From Gammaproteobacteria bacterium (GTDB taxonomy: Bacteria; Pseudomonadota; Gammaproteobacteria; SZUA-229): 64,000 nucleotides of DNA. The stretch covers positions 38,402-102,401 of the forward strand of contig JAOUKV010000010.1 of assembly GCA_029882355.1 (NCBI GenBank), written 5' to 3'. The notes under the pieces are model-generated. The model was given only the letters and a program-made list of their open reading frames with translations, did not search any database and was not told where the DNA came from. The stretch's first letter is position 1; each line of letters opens with the position of its first letter. Shown piece by piece: positions 44,415-55,728 of this stretch. Both the position numbers and the translations under genes were made by a program.

Positions 44415-46895
44415 CTATTGAGACTCAAACAATGTCAGAACTTCACTAAGCAGATTATTACTGCTATATGGCTTCTTGATTAAGGTAAACGCCTGAAGAT
44501 TCTTTTTTTCTTTCATGTAATTATCTCCATCATAACCTGAGGAAAACAAAATCTTGAGGTCTGGCCGTAAAGCAAGTGCCTGCTCAGCTAACTCATAACC
44601 ATTCATACCACCTGGCATCAACACATCACTAAACAATAGATCTACATTATTTTCATTTTTGATGATATCCAGTGCCTCACTTCCTGAATAAGCCATTAAT
44701 ACTTTATAACCATGAGAGGACAAAATTTCTTTGGAAAGTAAAACTAGAGCAGGCTCATCATCAACAATTAAAATGGTACCACTCCCCCTAACAGGCAAAA
44801 CGGTTTCTAAATTATCATTTTTCTCATGTTGTTTAATGTCTTCTGTTCTAGGCAGATAAAGATTGAATGTTGCACCCTTTCCTGGGCTGGAATTAACATC
44901 AATATATCCCTGAGAGCGATCTACAAAACTATATGCCATAGACAACCCCAGGCCTGTTCCTTTACCCAGCTCCTTAGTGGTATAGAATGGCTCAAAGATA
45001 TGCTCTTGCTGTTCAAGTGTCATCCCCACACCATTGTCAGTCACAGATAGTCTTACATATTCCCCTGGCTTATATCCCAGATGCGCCAAACAAAAAACTT
45101 CATCAAGTACGCAATTGCTGGTTTCCAAAGTTAATACACCATGTGAGGCCATTGCATCTCGCGCATTTATCACCAGATTAAGCACAACTTCTTCAAAATC
45201 AGAGCTATCAATTTCAGTTAACCATAGATTTTCAGAAAACAACATTTTCACTTCAATCTCTGGTGTGACAGAACGAGCAATTAAATTATCCAGTTTTTTT
45301 ATAATGTGGTTAATATTATGCGCAGTAGCCTGATTGGGCTGTTGACGTGAATAACTGAGAAGCTGACCAACTAGTTTGGCTCCTCGTTGACCCGCCATTT
45401 TTATATCTGCAACTGATTTATCAATCTTATCGTTATCGGTTACCTGGCACTCAATCAGCTCTATGCTCCCCAGTATAATCGCAAGCAGATTATTAAAATC
45501 ATGTGAGATACCACCAGTCAGTAAACCTATAGCATCCATTTTCTGAGCCTGACGCAAAGTTCTTTCTATTTGTTTTTTCTCACTAATATCTGAAAATAAT
45601 ACAATATGATGATCAATAAATTTCTCAACAGTCTTAACTGAGGTAATATTTGTTAAAGCTGGAAATAATTCACCATTTTTCTTTTGAATAAAAATTTCAC
45701 CATTCCAGCTTTCTTTAGAACTAAGCGAAACAACAATCTCATCATTGAACATATGTTGATGTTTTCTTGCGACTAGCGCTTTCAGGTTTTTGCCAAATAA
45801 ATCCGCCTTGCTGTAACCCGTCATTTCAGCAAAAGCAGGGTTAACGCTAATGATATTATTATTTAAATCAGTAACGACAATAGCCTGGGTACTATGATGA
45901 AAAATTAAGGAGCCAATCTCACGCTCAGTAATATCCGTGTGCGTTCCGACCATACGTAATGCAGCACCATTGTCATCACGAGCAACAACCTTACCCCGAG
46001 TACTGACCCATGACCAGGTAGCATCCTCGCGAAGCACACGATGTTTGTTCGCATAAAACTCCGTTTTCCCTTCCAGATGATCTTGTAATTCTGCACGTAC
46101 TCGACTTATATCTTCAGGATGAATTCTAATATTGTTTTCATTATTAGGATGTTTGTCTTTATCATTATTCAACAGCAACAAATCAAAGACCACAGCATTG
46201 GGGTCTGAGCTATGTTTTGTTCCTTTAAGAATATCCCAGTCCCATATTGACTCACCGGTATCTTCAAGAATAAATTTCCAACGTTCCTCACTGGCCAATA
46301 ATGCCGCTTCAGCCTGTTTACGCAATGCTTTTTCTCGCATTAAATCGAGGGTACGTATAGACAGGCTGTCATACATTGCCAGTACAGTATCAATTAATAC
46401 TTTCATTGATCCTGACATGGTTTCATTAGCGCGCACCTTTGCTTCTTCCAATGATGCACCTGATTCAAGTGCCAGCACAGCATGCGCCATACGTTTGTCC
46501 GTATCGAGAATATGATAACCCAACCATTGAGAAAGGAAGGATACGATCTCCAGCACAACATCATCTAACGGTTTTTCATTCTCTTCTTTTTTAAGAGCAA
46601 TAACTTTGTCTATGAATGAGCCGTGCGTTTTCTCGTGTGTTGTATACCAGTCATCATCTTTAAAATGAGCACTCCATATTTTTTCTTCTGTCTTAAAATG
46701 ATAATCAGTGTAATCAAGTAATTCATCGAAAATAGCATCTAGAATAACAACATCTGAACGGTTGGCTAGATGGGCGGCAAGTTTATTGAGAATATAAATT
46801 AGTTTTTTGTGCTGCTCATCTATCAGCGCAATACCTGTCTCAAAATTTTTATCCCAGGGGAAAATCTCAAAAAATTCAATATCATTTTTACCCAT
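44415..46895 (-). CDS. hemerythrin-PAS hybrid histidine kinase
   Basis: A soluble hybrid kinase of 826 residues with no membrane segment. The N-terminal bacteriohemerythrin domain (about residues 10-135) keeps all seven iron ligands: H29 in DEQHKKL, H66 and E70 in HFKTEE, H87 and H91 in THEKTH, and H128 and D133 in GYHILDTDKR. It should carry a di-iron centre that reads oxygen or a related gas. Then come a PAS/PAC (about 200-325), a second PAS (330-440), HisKA with GGISHDFNN (H465), HATPase_c (VTDNGVGM, GKGTGLGLSM) and a receiver (706-826) with D757 in FSDVLMPG. No partner regulator is adjacent. Confidence 0.9.
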   Translation of the reverse strand: MGKNDIEFFEIFPWDKNFETGIALIDEQHKKLIYILNKLAAHLANRSDVVILDAIFDELLDYTDYHFKTEEKIWSAHFKDDDWYTTHEKTHGSFIDKVIALKKEENEKPLDDVVLEIVSFLSQWLGYHILDTDKRMAHAVLALESGASLEEAKVRANETMSGSMKVLIDTVLAMYDSLSIRTLDLMREKALRKQAEAALLASEERWKFILEDTGESIWDWDILKGTKHSSDPNAVVFDLLLLNNDKDKHPNNENNIRIHPEDISRVRAELQDHLEGKTEFYANKHRVLREDATWSWVSTRGKVVARDDNGAALRMVGTHTDITEREIGSLIFHHSTQAIVVTDLNNNIISVNPAFAEMTGYSKADLFGKNLKALVARKHQHMFNDEIVVSLSSKESWNGEIFIQKKNGELFPALTNITSVKTVEKFIDHHIVLFSDISEKKQIERTLRQAQKMDAIGLLTGGISHDFNNLLAIILGSIELIECQVTDNDKIDKSVADIKMAGQRGAKLVGQLLSYSRQQPNQATAHNINHIIKKLDNLIARSVTPEIEVKMLFSENLWLTEIDSSDFEEVVLNLVINARDAMASHGVLTLETSNCVLDEVFCLAHLGYKPGEYVRLSVTDNGVGMTLEQQEHIFEPFYTTKELGKGTGLGLSMAYSFVDRSQGYIDVNSSPGKGATFNLYLPRTEDIKQHEKNDNLETVLPVRGSGTILIVDDEPALVLLSKEILSSHGYKVLMAYSGSEALDIIKNENNVDLLFSDVLMPGGMNGYELAEQALALRPDLKILFSSGYDGDNYMKEKKNLQAFTLIKKPYSSNNLLSEVLTLFESQ

Positions 46896-47038
46896 TAAAA
46901 AACTCCAAAAAGAATTTATTAAGATCGTATAAAGTATTTACAATAACTAACACAGATAAGCTCCATGGTAATCATTCACTATGTCTTCAAATTCAGCAAG
47001 AAGCTTACTAAATCCAGTTTTTTTTCAGCACTACGCCC

Positions 47039-47737
47039 TCAAGAAGGTTGCCAAAGACCAACATCACCCATATTTTTAATAATATCCTGATGTGCTGACA
47101 ATTCAGTTTCATCTGCTTTAATGACGGTCAAACGTTCCCTATCAGTGGATAGGCGACGTTGCTCAACAACAGCACCCGACTGGGTTTCCTCCTGCCCACT
47201 ATCTAGCATCAAGGTGACCTGGCCACCTGTCATCATTAAATAAACTTCAGCAAGGATCTCTGAATCGAGTAAAGCACCATGTAGTTCACGATGAGTATTT
47301 TTTACGTCGAAATGCTTACACAGCGCATCCAGATTATTTTTCTGGCCTGGACGCATCTTACGCGCCATCACCAGAGTATCGATCACACCGCAATAAGTGC
47401 CGATATTTCCATATTGTTTGCCGACCATGCTTAGCTCATGATCGAGAAAGCCAATATCAAAAGGTGCGTTGTGGATAATCAGTTCAGCACCTCGAATATA
47501 TTCCAGAAAACCATCGATAGCATCGGCAAATCGTGGTTTATCCTGTAAAAAATCCGTGGTAATACCATGAACTGCCAGTGCACCTTCATCACTTTCACGG
47601 TCAGGTTGCAGGTATTGGTGATAATTGTTGCCGGTTAATTTCCGATCAATCAGCTCGACACAACCAATCTCGATGATTCGATGCCCCTGCTTAGGCTCCA
47701 GACCAGTTGTTTCTGTATCCAGTACAATTTGTCTCAT
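47039..47737 (-). CDS. dnaQ: DNA polymerase III epsilon subunit
   Basis: The 3'-5' proofreading exonuclease of the replicase, 232 residues. The DEDDh motifs are complete: VLDTETTGLEPKQGHRIIEI (Exo I), LIIHNAPFDIGFLDHELSM (Exo II) and HRELHGALLDSEILAEVYLM (Exo III). The C-terminal part that binds DnaE is present but short and less conserved. I chose ATG 47737 (GAGGAA upstream) over GTG 47743. It follows rnhA, 16 bp apart, as a likely two-gene operon. Confidence 0.97.
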   Translation of the reverse strand: MRQIVLDTETTGLEPKQGHRIIEIGCVELIDRKLTGNNYHQYLQPDRESDEGALAVHGITTDFLQDKPRFADAIDGFLEYIRGAELIIHNAPFDIGFLDHELSMVGKQYGNIGTYCGVIDTLVMARKMRPGQKNNLDALCKHFDVKNTHRELHGALLDSEILAEVYLMMTGGQVTLMLDSGQEETQSGAVVEQRRLSTDRERLTVIKADETELSAHQDIIKNMGDVGLWQPS

Positions 47738-47753
47738 TAGCACTTCCTCATGA

Positions 47754-48209
47754 TTAGGCTAACATCTCATCAATGCCTTGATTAGCCAGTTCATCGGCCA
47801 GCTCGTTGCCTGGATCTCCCGAATGCCCTTTCACCCAGACCCACTCAATTTCATGTTTCTGAGTGGCCTCATCCAGTCTTTGCCAGAGATCGACATTTTT
47901 AACCGGTTTTTTAGCCGCCGTTTTCCAGCCCCGTTTTTTCCAGTCGGGCATCCAGCTAGTTATACCCTGAAGCACGTATTTTGAATCGGTATGCAGGATA
48001 ATGTCACAGGAACGTGTCAGTGTTTCCAGCGCCTTGATTGCTGCCGTCAGCTCCATGCGATTATTGGTGGTTTTCGATTCAGCGCCAAACAGTTTTTTGT
48101 GGTGGCCGTTATACTTCAAACTGACCCCCCAACCGCCCGGGCCGGGGTTGCCGCGGCAGGCTCCATCGGTATAGATAATGACTGAGTGGTTCTTTTCTTC
48201 TTGCATCAT
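47754..48209 (-). CDS. rnhA: ribonuclease HI
   Basis: Degrades the RNA of RNA-DNA hybrids. The 151-residue protein has the four catalytic acids: [48 protein letters not shown] and [15 protein letters not shown]. The basic-patch segment [20 protein letters not shown] is present. Start ATG 48209 (a second ATG follows at 48206). It is first of the rnhA-dnaQ pair and lies 129 bp from the divergent mltD. Confidence 0.97.
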   Translation of the reverse strand: MMQEEKNHSVIIYTDGACRGNPGPGGWGVSLKYNGHHKKLFGAESKTTNNRMELTAAIKALETLTRSCDIILHTDSKYVLQGITSWMPDWKKRGWKTAAKKPVKNVDLWQRLDEATQKHEIEWVWVKGHSGDPGNELADELANQGIDEMLA

Positions 48210-48338
48210 TCGGCTATTGTATCCCTTAAAACAATACTATTTCAGCTATAAAGTTGAGCAGGCGCATAGTTTATCCCCACGTTTGGACCATAAAAAGGTA
48301 AAATGAACCAAAGTCATTGATTTTAAGTACAAAAAAGT

Positions 48339-49988
48339 ATGCACACAAGAACGCTTCGTTTTATTTTTACTATTCTGCTGATGGTCATGCTCAGCGCCTG
48401 TCAAACGGCGGCCATCAAACAAGATACACTTTCGTCCGAGATTCAAACCGAAGAGATTCTGCCAGAAACGCTGCCGTCTGATGACGGTCAAAATCCACTC
48501 GAAACAGAACTCGCAGATTTTGACTCATTCGAACAGGAGTTCGAGCCAGCGTACTTATCCAGCCCTGTTCATGAAACCGTGTGGCAACACCTGCGTGCTG
48601 GTTTCAAACTCGAATCTCACATTGATCAAAAACTCTTGCAATCTGAACTAGCCTGGTATGCTAAACACAAAGACTATATTCAGCGCGTCATGAAGCGTAG
48701 TGATCCATTCCTGCATTACATTCTGAGTGAGGCTGAAAAGTATGATATGCCCACCGAACTGGTTTTGCTCCCCATAGTTGAAAGCGCATTTAAACCCTTT
48801 GCTTATTCACATGGCAGAGCATCAGGTCTTTGGCAGTTCATTCCTGCCACAGGTCGTCTATATGGGTTAAAACAGAATTGGTGGTACGATGGACGCCGTG
48901 ATATTTATGCTTCAACTCAGGCTGCATTTAAATTCTTAAATAATCTCAACAAAATATTCAAAGGTGACTGGCTACTGGCTCTGGCTGCTTACAATTCAGG
49001 CCCTGGCACGGTACTCAAGGCCATCAGAAAAAATAAAAAACGTAATAAACCTACCGATTTCTGGAGTTTGGATCTGCCGAAAGAAACTCGCAGTTATGTT
49101 CCCAAGTTATTAGCACTGAAAGAACTGATAAATAACCCGGAAAAATACGAGATTACCCTGCGCTGCATTGCGCATGTTCCAGGCTTCAAACGCGTCGATG
49201 TTGGCTCACAAATTGATCTTGCACTGGCCGCTGAGCTGGCCGAAATCGAACTGGATACTCTCTACAACTACAATCCTGCTTACAACCGCTGGGCAACACC
49301 ACCAGAAGGCCCTCATCAGCTTCTTTTGCCTGCCGATGCCGCTGATACTTTAATGCTCAATCTGGAAAATCTGGATGATAAAGATAGAATCCGCTGGCAA
49401 CGCCATCGTATTAAATCCGGAGAAACACTGAGTCAGATTGCAGTTAAGTATGACACCACCGTCAAGCACCTGCGCAAGGTCAATCGTATAAGAGGCAACA
49501 ATATACGTGCCGGTAAACATTTACTCATACCAGTGGCCAGTCGAAAACGCACTGATTATGCGCTCAGCGCTGGACAGCGGTTAAGCGGTATTAAAAACAC
49601 CAGCAAGGGCAAAACCCGCATCAATCATATCGTTCAAAAAGGCGAAAGTTTCTGGGAAATTTCCAGAAAATATAATGTCGACATGCATAAACTTGCAAAA
49701 TGGAATGGTATGGCGATACGCGATCCACTGCGTCAGGGACAAACAATTGTTGTCTGGAAGACCAACCCAACGACACAGGGTGCGTTAAGCCAACGTAAAC
49801 CTTCTGATACTATCAAATCCATTAGCTATACTGTCAGAAATGGCGATTCATTATCACAAATTGCTAATCGATATAGCGTAAGTGTGAATGATTTACACCG
49901 CTGGAACAAAATTGAGAAAAAATATCTACAACCAGGCCAGCGCATCAAGGTTTACGTAGATATTACCGAACAAGCCGGTCAGGGATGA
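48339..49988 (+). CDS. mltD: membrane-bound lytic transglycosylase D
   Basis: Cuts peptidoglycan glycan chains to 1,6-anhydro ends in the periplasm. A 549-residue lipoprotein (signal ends in MLSAC, Cys 21). The SLT catalytic domain spans about residues 130-280: LVLLPIVESAFKPFAYSHGR holds the catalytic Glu, then ASGLWQFIPATGRLYGL and WLLALAAYNSGPGTV. Three LysM domains follow at about 350-392 (IKSGETLSQIAVKYD), 430-472 (VQKGESFWEISRKYN) and 500-540 (VRNGDSLSQIANRYS). A spacer rich in Ser/Thr/Lys links the first two. It is divergent from rnhA. E. coli MltD has two LysM, so this has one extra. Confidence 0.95.
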   Translation: MHTRTLRFIFTILLMVMLSACQTAAIKQDTLSSEIQTEEILPETLPSDDGQNPLETELADFDSFEQEFEPAYLSSPVHETVWQHLRAGFKLESHIDQKLLQSELAWYAKHKDYIQRVMKRSDPFLHYILSEAEKYDMPTELVLLPIVESAFKPFAYSHGRASGLWQFIPATGRLYGLKQNWWYDGRRDIYASTQAAFKFLNNLNKIFKGDWLLALAAYNSGPGTVLKAIRKNKKRNKPTDFWSLDLPKETRSYVPKLLALKELINNPEKYEITLRCIAHVPGFKRVDVGSQIDLALAAELAEIELDTLYNYNPAYNRWATPPEGPHQLLLPADAADTLMLNLENLDDKDRIRWQRHRIKSGETLSQIAVKYDTTVKHLRKVNRIRGNNIRAGKHLLIPVASRKRTDYALSAGQRLSGIKNTSKGKTRINHIVQKGESFWEISRKYNVDMHKLAKWNGMAIRDPLRQGQTIVVWKTNPTTQGALSQRKPSDTIKSISYTVRNGDSLSQIANRYSVSVNDLHRWNKIEKKYLQPGQRIKVYVDITEQAGQG

Positions 49989-50078
49989 ATATTATTACCA
50001 TAGTGGCTTTATTGCTAATTACTAAATATGTATGATTATCGAGCTATAATCACATAAATCAAATAATAAGGTTTTGAA

Positions 50079-51149
50079 ATGAGCACAACGATAACTTCCA
50101 AGGATCTCAGCAACTATCACCCTCTTGATACTCTGAACTCTGAAAGCCTCAGAGAAATCTGCGGCAAACTTACCATTGTCGAAATAAATAAAGGCGACAA
50201 CATTTTTATTCAGGGCGATGCCAAGGCCGATCATATCTTTCTTCATGACGGTGTTGTAGAGCTAATAGAGAACGGCAAAGTAATTAAATCGCTTGAATCA
50301 GGAACTGAAGATACAAAAACTGCGCTTGCGCATATCATTCCAAGAAATTTTTCTGCAATAGCAAAAACGAACGTGGTTGTATTTGTAATTGACTCAGACC
50401 TGCTGGATATGATGCTCACCTGGGATCAAACTGGCACTTTTCAGGTTGACGATTTAAATAGTGCTGAAGATGATGACTGGATGTCACGAATATTAAATAC
50501 CGAAGCCTTTCGCCGAATCCCGCCCGCTAACATCCAGGCTATTTTTACCAGCCTTGAAGACATCAATGTCAATCTCGGTGATGTGGTGATCAAACAGGGT
50601 GAACCTGGCGATTATTTTTATATCGTGAAATCAGGTCGCTGTATGGTTACCCGAAGAATGCCAGGACAGGATAAAGATATAAAACTGGCAGAACTAGAAG
50701 CGGGTACTTCTTTCGGTGAAGAAGCCTTAATCTCCGATGCTGAACGCAACGCTACTATCGTCATGCTAAGCAAGGGCGTGCTCAGTCGATTATCTAAAGA
50801 GCAATTTCTGTCATTACTCAATGAGCCAATGTTAGATGTGCTTGATTTTGATACCGCAAAAGAAAAAATAACCAGTAATGATGCCGAATGGCTAGATGTA
50901 CGTTTACCTAATGAGTATAAATCTGCTCATATCAAAGCCGCCACGCATTTACCATTGATCTTCTTACGTATGAAAATTGACACTTTAGATAAGAATAAAA
51001 ATTACATTTTATACTGTGATACGGGACGTCGAAGCTCTTCTGCTTCTTACATTCTAAATGAACGTGGCTTTAATACTTCCGTATTGAAGGATGGTTTAAA
51101 AAGCGTCGAGCTAAAGGAACTTGAGGGCAACGATATTATTGCTGATTAA
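50079..51149 (+). CDS. tandem cyclic-nucleotide-binding/rhodanese protein
   Basis: A 356-residue cytoplasmic protein. Two cNMP-binding folds occur: residues about 15-120 (KGDNIFIQGDAKADHIFLHD) and 145-260 (LGDVVIKQGEPGDYFYIVKS, then LEAGTSFGEEALISDAERNA, the phosphate-binding cassette). The second is the better preserved. A C-terminal rhodanese domain (about 265-350) has DVRLPNEYKSAHIKAATHLP and an active-site Cys in ILYCDTGRRSSSASYILNER. No DNA-binding domain follows, so it is not a CRP-type regulator. It is convergent with the HD-GYP gene, 15 bp away. Ligand and sulfur substrate are unknown. AAGG precedes the ATG. Confidence 0.88.
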   Translation: MSTTITSKDLSNYHPLDTLNSESLREICGKLTIVEINKGDNIFIQGDAKADHIFLHDGVVELIENGKVIKSLESGTEDTKTALAHIIPRNFSAIAKTNVVVFVIDSDLLDMMLTWDQTGTFQVDDLNSAEDDDWMSRILNTEAFRRIPPANIQAIFTSLEDINVNLGDVVIKQGEPGDYFYIVKSGRCMVTRRMPGQDKDIKLAELEAGTSFGEEALISDAERNATIVMLSKGVLSRLSKEQFLSLLNEPMLDVLDFDTAKEKITSNDAEWLDVRLPNEYKSAHIKAATHLPLIFLRMKIDTLDKNKNYILYCDTGRRSSSASYILNERGFNTSVLKDGLKSVELKELEGNDIIAD

Positions 51150-51164
51150 TAATACCTGGATTAT

Positions 51165-52781
51165 TTAACCTAATTCATAACCCGGGATTTTTGACACATC
51201 AATTTCATCTATTTGCTCAGCCGGCAAAAACTCCTCTGCATAACGCATATAAACTTTTTCTTTGATAAAGACATCGAATATATCAGGGTCCACATGACCA
51301 TCCTTTTTCATAAATCCTAATATACGCAAACACTCAGACAATTTTTTACCTTTCTTATAAGGTCGATCACTAGAAGTAAGCGCTTCAAAAATATCAGCAA
51401 TACCCATCATTCTTGCTGGAATAGACAACTGCTCACGAGTCAAACCCAGGGGATAACCATTACCATCCATACGCTCGTGATGACCACCAGCATACTCTGG
51501 TACATTCAACAAATGTTTAGGAAAAGGCAGCTCTGCCAGCATTTTTATTGTCATTACAATATGGTTATTGATAATCTCTCGCTCCTCATCATTAAGCGTG
51601 CCACGCTGAATGATCATATTGTTAACTTCATCATCGTCAAGTAAATTTTCCTCGACATTATTTGGAGTTAGCCAACGGTGTTTTGAGATATCCCTGACAC
51701 GCTGTTGTAATTCATCATCCATGAATTCACCACCAACATTACTTGTTCGAATAAAATCACGATCATCGTCTAGCTGTTTGATCTTGTTCTCATATGCCAG
51801 TTCAAGATCAGTACTATCAGTATTACTACCATTAGAAATTCTTGCAAGCTTATTCTCTAACATTTCAATTTTTGCATCACGTTTCAAAACCTCAAAGCGT
51901 GTATCAACTGTATGTACTCGATCATAAATGGTTTCCAGCTTGGTTGCTTTATCAACCACGTATTCAGGCGTAGTTACTTTTCCGCAGTCGTGTAACCAGC
52001 CTGCTATACGCAATTCATAGCGATCTTCATCCTTCATAGAAAAATCATTGAGCACGCCGATGTCTGAATCATGACAGGCATCTGCAATCATCATAGTGAG
52101 TTCAGGTAAGCGACGACAATGACCACCGGTATAAGGGGATTTTTCGTCTATCGCGCCCGCGATCAATTTGATAAACGCTTCAAACAGTTCGCGTTGTTCT
52201 TCGATTAGTCTGTTATTGGTCAGTGCAACGGCTGCTTGCGATGCTAGAGATTCAGCCAGATCACGTTCTTCAATAGAAAATTCTTTAGTAACACCGGCCT
52301 CGTCTTTGGCATTAATTAATTGCAATACACCGATAATTTCCCCTTCATGATTTTTCATCGGCACTGTCAAAATAGACTGAGTGCGATAACCCGTTTTCTC
52401 ATCAAATTTTCGTGTTCCTGAAAAATCAAAACCTTCTACGTGATAAGCATCTGGAATGTTAATTGTGCGATCTTCATGGACGGCGCAGCTCACCACCGTA
52501 CTAATATTAGGTTTATCGTCTATAAACAATTGAACAGGATAAAAATTTATTTCCACGCCACTGCTGCCACCCATGTGAATATTGAGTGAGTGATTGGCAA
52601 CAATAACAAATTCCAGTGCCTGCTGGTCATCCGTCATTCGGTACAAACTACCACCATCGGCATTGGTTAATTCCATTGCACCTTGTAGAATTTTTTCACA
52701 AACAATACTGGTGTCTCTTTCCACCGAAAGGCTGATACCAATTTCATTCAAACGTGCAACTCGTTGAATAGCCTGCTTCAT
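51165..52781 (-). CDS. GAF/HD-GYP c-di-GMP phosphodiesterase-like protein
   Basis: A 538-residue cytoplasmic signalling protein. The N-terminal GAF domain covers about residues 10-190 (GAMELTNADGGSLYRM, SILTVPMKNHEGEIIGVLQL). The C-terminal HD-GYP starts near residue 200. Its metal motifs are HCRRL, LHDCGK (264-269), NNHIV (about 406) and GGHHERMDGNGYPLG (432-446), the last holding HH-x3-D-x-GYP. Between LHDCGK and the second half is an extra stretch of about 110 residues (roughly 282-393, charged, with a coiled-coil-like KIEMLENKLARIS). The insertion is unusual and the domain still keeps its ligands. Confidence 0.9.
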   Translation of the reverse strand: MKQAIQRVARLNEIGISLSVERDTSIVCEKILQGAMELTNADGGSLYRMTDDQQALEFVIVANHSLNIHMGGSSGVEINFYPVQLFIDDKPNISTVVSCAVHEDRTINIPDAYHVEGFDFSGTRKFDEKTGYRTQSILTVPMKNHEGEIIGVLQLINAKDEAGVTKEFSIEERDLAESLASQAAVALTNNRLIEEQRELFEAFIKLIAGAIDEKSPYTGGHCRRLPELTMMIADACHDSDIGVLNDFSMKDEDRYELRIAGWLHDCGKVTTPEYVVDKATKLETIYDRVHTVDTRFEVLKRDAKIEMLENKLARISNGSNTDSTDLELAYENKIKQLDDDRDFIRTSNVGGEFMDDELQQRVRDISKHRWLTPNNVEENLLDDDEVNNMIIQRGTLNDEEREIINNHIVMTIKMLAELPFPKHLLNVPEYAGGHHERMDGNGYPLGLTREQLSIPARMMGIADIFEALTSSDRPYKKGKKLSECLRILGFMKKDGHVDPDIFDVFIKEKVYMRYAEEFLPAEQIDEIDVSKIPGYELG

Positions 52782-52831
52782 TTTTTATTCCTATTTTTGA
52801 TCATTTAACGGTGTATTTATAACGTAAAACA

Positions 52832-54214
52832 TTATTTTTTAACACCACCTTTTGTCAGACTTGCCGGTGCCAATAAACGCTCTAACTCTTCACGTGAAAT
52901 ATCAGTCATTTCACTGGCAACATCTATAACCGCCCTGCTTTCGGCATAAGCCTGTTTTGCAATTTTTGCACCCAGCTCATAACCAATGACACTGTTTAAT
53001 GCTGTCACCAGAATTGGGTTTTTTGCCAAAGCATTTTTGATGTTTTCATGATTGACGGTAAACCCTGTTATCGCCTTGTCCGCTAACAAACGTGCGGCGG
53101 ATGCTAACAAATCAATGCTCTGTAAAAGATCATAAGCAACCAGTGGCAACATCACATTCAATTGAAAATTACCCGACTGCCCCGCAATGGTAATTGAGGC
53201 GTCATTGCCGATCACTTTTGCACAGACCATGGCAACAGCCTCCGGGACTACCGGGTTCACTTTTCCCGGCATAATGCTGCTACCAGGTTGTAAGGCTGGT
53301 AAGGCAATTTCGCCAATACCTGCAAGCGGGCCACTATTCATCCAGCGCAGGTCATTGGAGATCTTCAGCAAACTCACAGCCACTGTTTTTAGCTGGCCAC
53401 TTAATGAAACCGCAGAATCCTGTGTGCTCATGTTTTCAAAACGATTATTAGCAACACTGAAGCGCAAGCCTGTCTGCTCTTCCAAAGAAATCGCCACCAG
53501 ATCCCCAAATTCTTCGGGCGCATTAATACCCGTACCAACCGCTGTACCGCCAATCGCTAATTTTTTCATTGCAGGAGTCGCCTGCATGATTCGTTCAACC
53601 GCGCCACGTATTTGCGCAGCCCAACCACCTAGCTCCTGACCTAATGTGATAGGCATGGCATCCATTAAATGGGTTCGCCCTGTGGTCACTACATCCTGCA
53701 ATTCCACAGCCCTGTCATTAATAATGTTCTCCAGGTGTATCAACGCGGGCAACAGCCTTTCCTCGCAGGCTATGCTGGCACTAACGTGAATAGCTGTTGG
53801 TATGACATCGTTAGAACTCTGACTCATATTAACGTGATCATTTGGATGCACATCAATACTGGAGTTTCTTGATGCCAGATGAGCAATCACTTCATTAGCA
53901 TTCATATTGGTACTGGTACCCGAGCCAGTCTGAAATACATCAATGGGAAATTCAGAATCCAGTTCACCAGAAATCATATTCTGGCAAACATCAGAAATAG
54001 CTCTATACCTGTCATCGTCGAGACCACCTATTTTATGATTTGCGTCCGCACAAGCTAGTTTGACTCTTGCTAAAGCATTCAAAAAAGCTGCTGGCATGAC
54101 CAGCCCACTAATAGGGAAATTATCAATCGCACGCTGGGTCTGAGCACCATAACAGGCTGATTCTGGTACTTCTAACTCTCCCATACTGTCTTTCACTGTG
54201 CGTGTTTTTATCAT
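52832..54214 (-). CDS. fumC: class II fumarate hydratase
   Basis: Reversibly hydrates fumarate to malate in the TCA cycle; oxygen-stable, no iron-sulfur cluster. Signatures are ACYGAQTQRAIDNFPIS, FQTGSGTSTNMNANEVIAHL, VHPNDHVNMSQSSNDVIPTA and the superfamily loop GSSIMPGKVNPVVPEAVAMV (about residues 315-334). I chose ATG 54214 (460 residues), with GGAGAGG just upstream; ATG 54226 is in frame. It is divergent from purB, also of the fumarase/aspartase superfamily, whose reaction releases fumarate. Confidence 0.97.
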   Translation of the reverse strand: MIKTRTVKDSMGELEVPESACYGAQTQRAIDNFPISGLVMPAAFLNALARVKLACADANHKIGGLDDDRYRAISDVCQNMISGELDSEFPIDVFQTGSGTSTNMNANEVIAHLASRNSSIDVHPNDHVNMSQSSNDVIPTAIHVSASIACEERLLPALIHLENIINDRAVELQDVVTTGRTHLMDAMPITLGQELGGWAAQIRGAVERIMQATPAMKKLAIGGTAVGTGINAPEEFGDLVAISLEEQTGLRFSVANNRFENMSTQDSAVSLSGQLKTVAVSLLKISNDLRWMNSGPLAGIGEIALPALQPGSSIMPGKVNPVVPEAVAMVCAKVIGNDASITIAGQSGNFQLNVMLPLVAYDLLQSIDLLASAARLLADKAITGFTVNHENIKNALAKNPILVTALNSVIGYELGAKIAKQAYAESRAVIDVASEMTDISREELERLLAPASLTKGGVKK

Positions 54215-54247
54215 TTTCCTCTCCATTAAATTGAAACTTTATTGTTG

Positions 54248-55689
<1,442 letters not shown>

Positions 55690-55722
55690 AAACTGACCCG
55701 AGAATATTTCGGGTCAGTTTTT
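55690..55722 (+). terminator. rho-independent terminator of purB
   Basis: AAACTGACCCGA (55690-55701) pairs perfectly with TCGGGTCAGTTT (55709-55720), loop GAATATT, followed by TTTTTC. The stem starts at the end of the purB stop codon. It is a strong, compact stem-loop, and it lies before the GNAT gene start. Confidence 0.9.
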
Positions 55723-55728
55723 CTCTAA

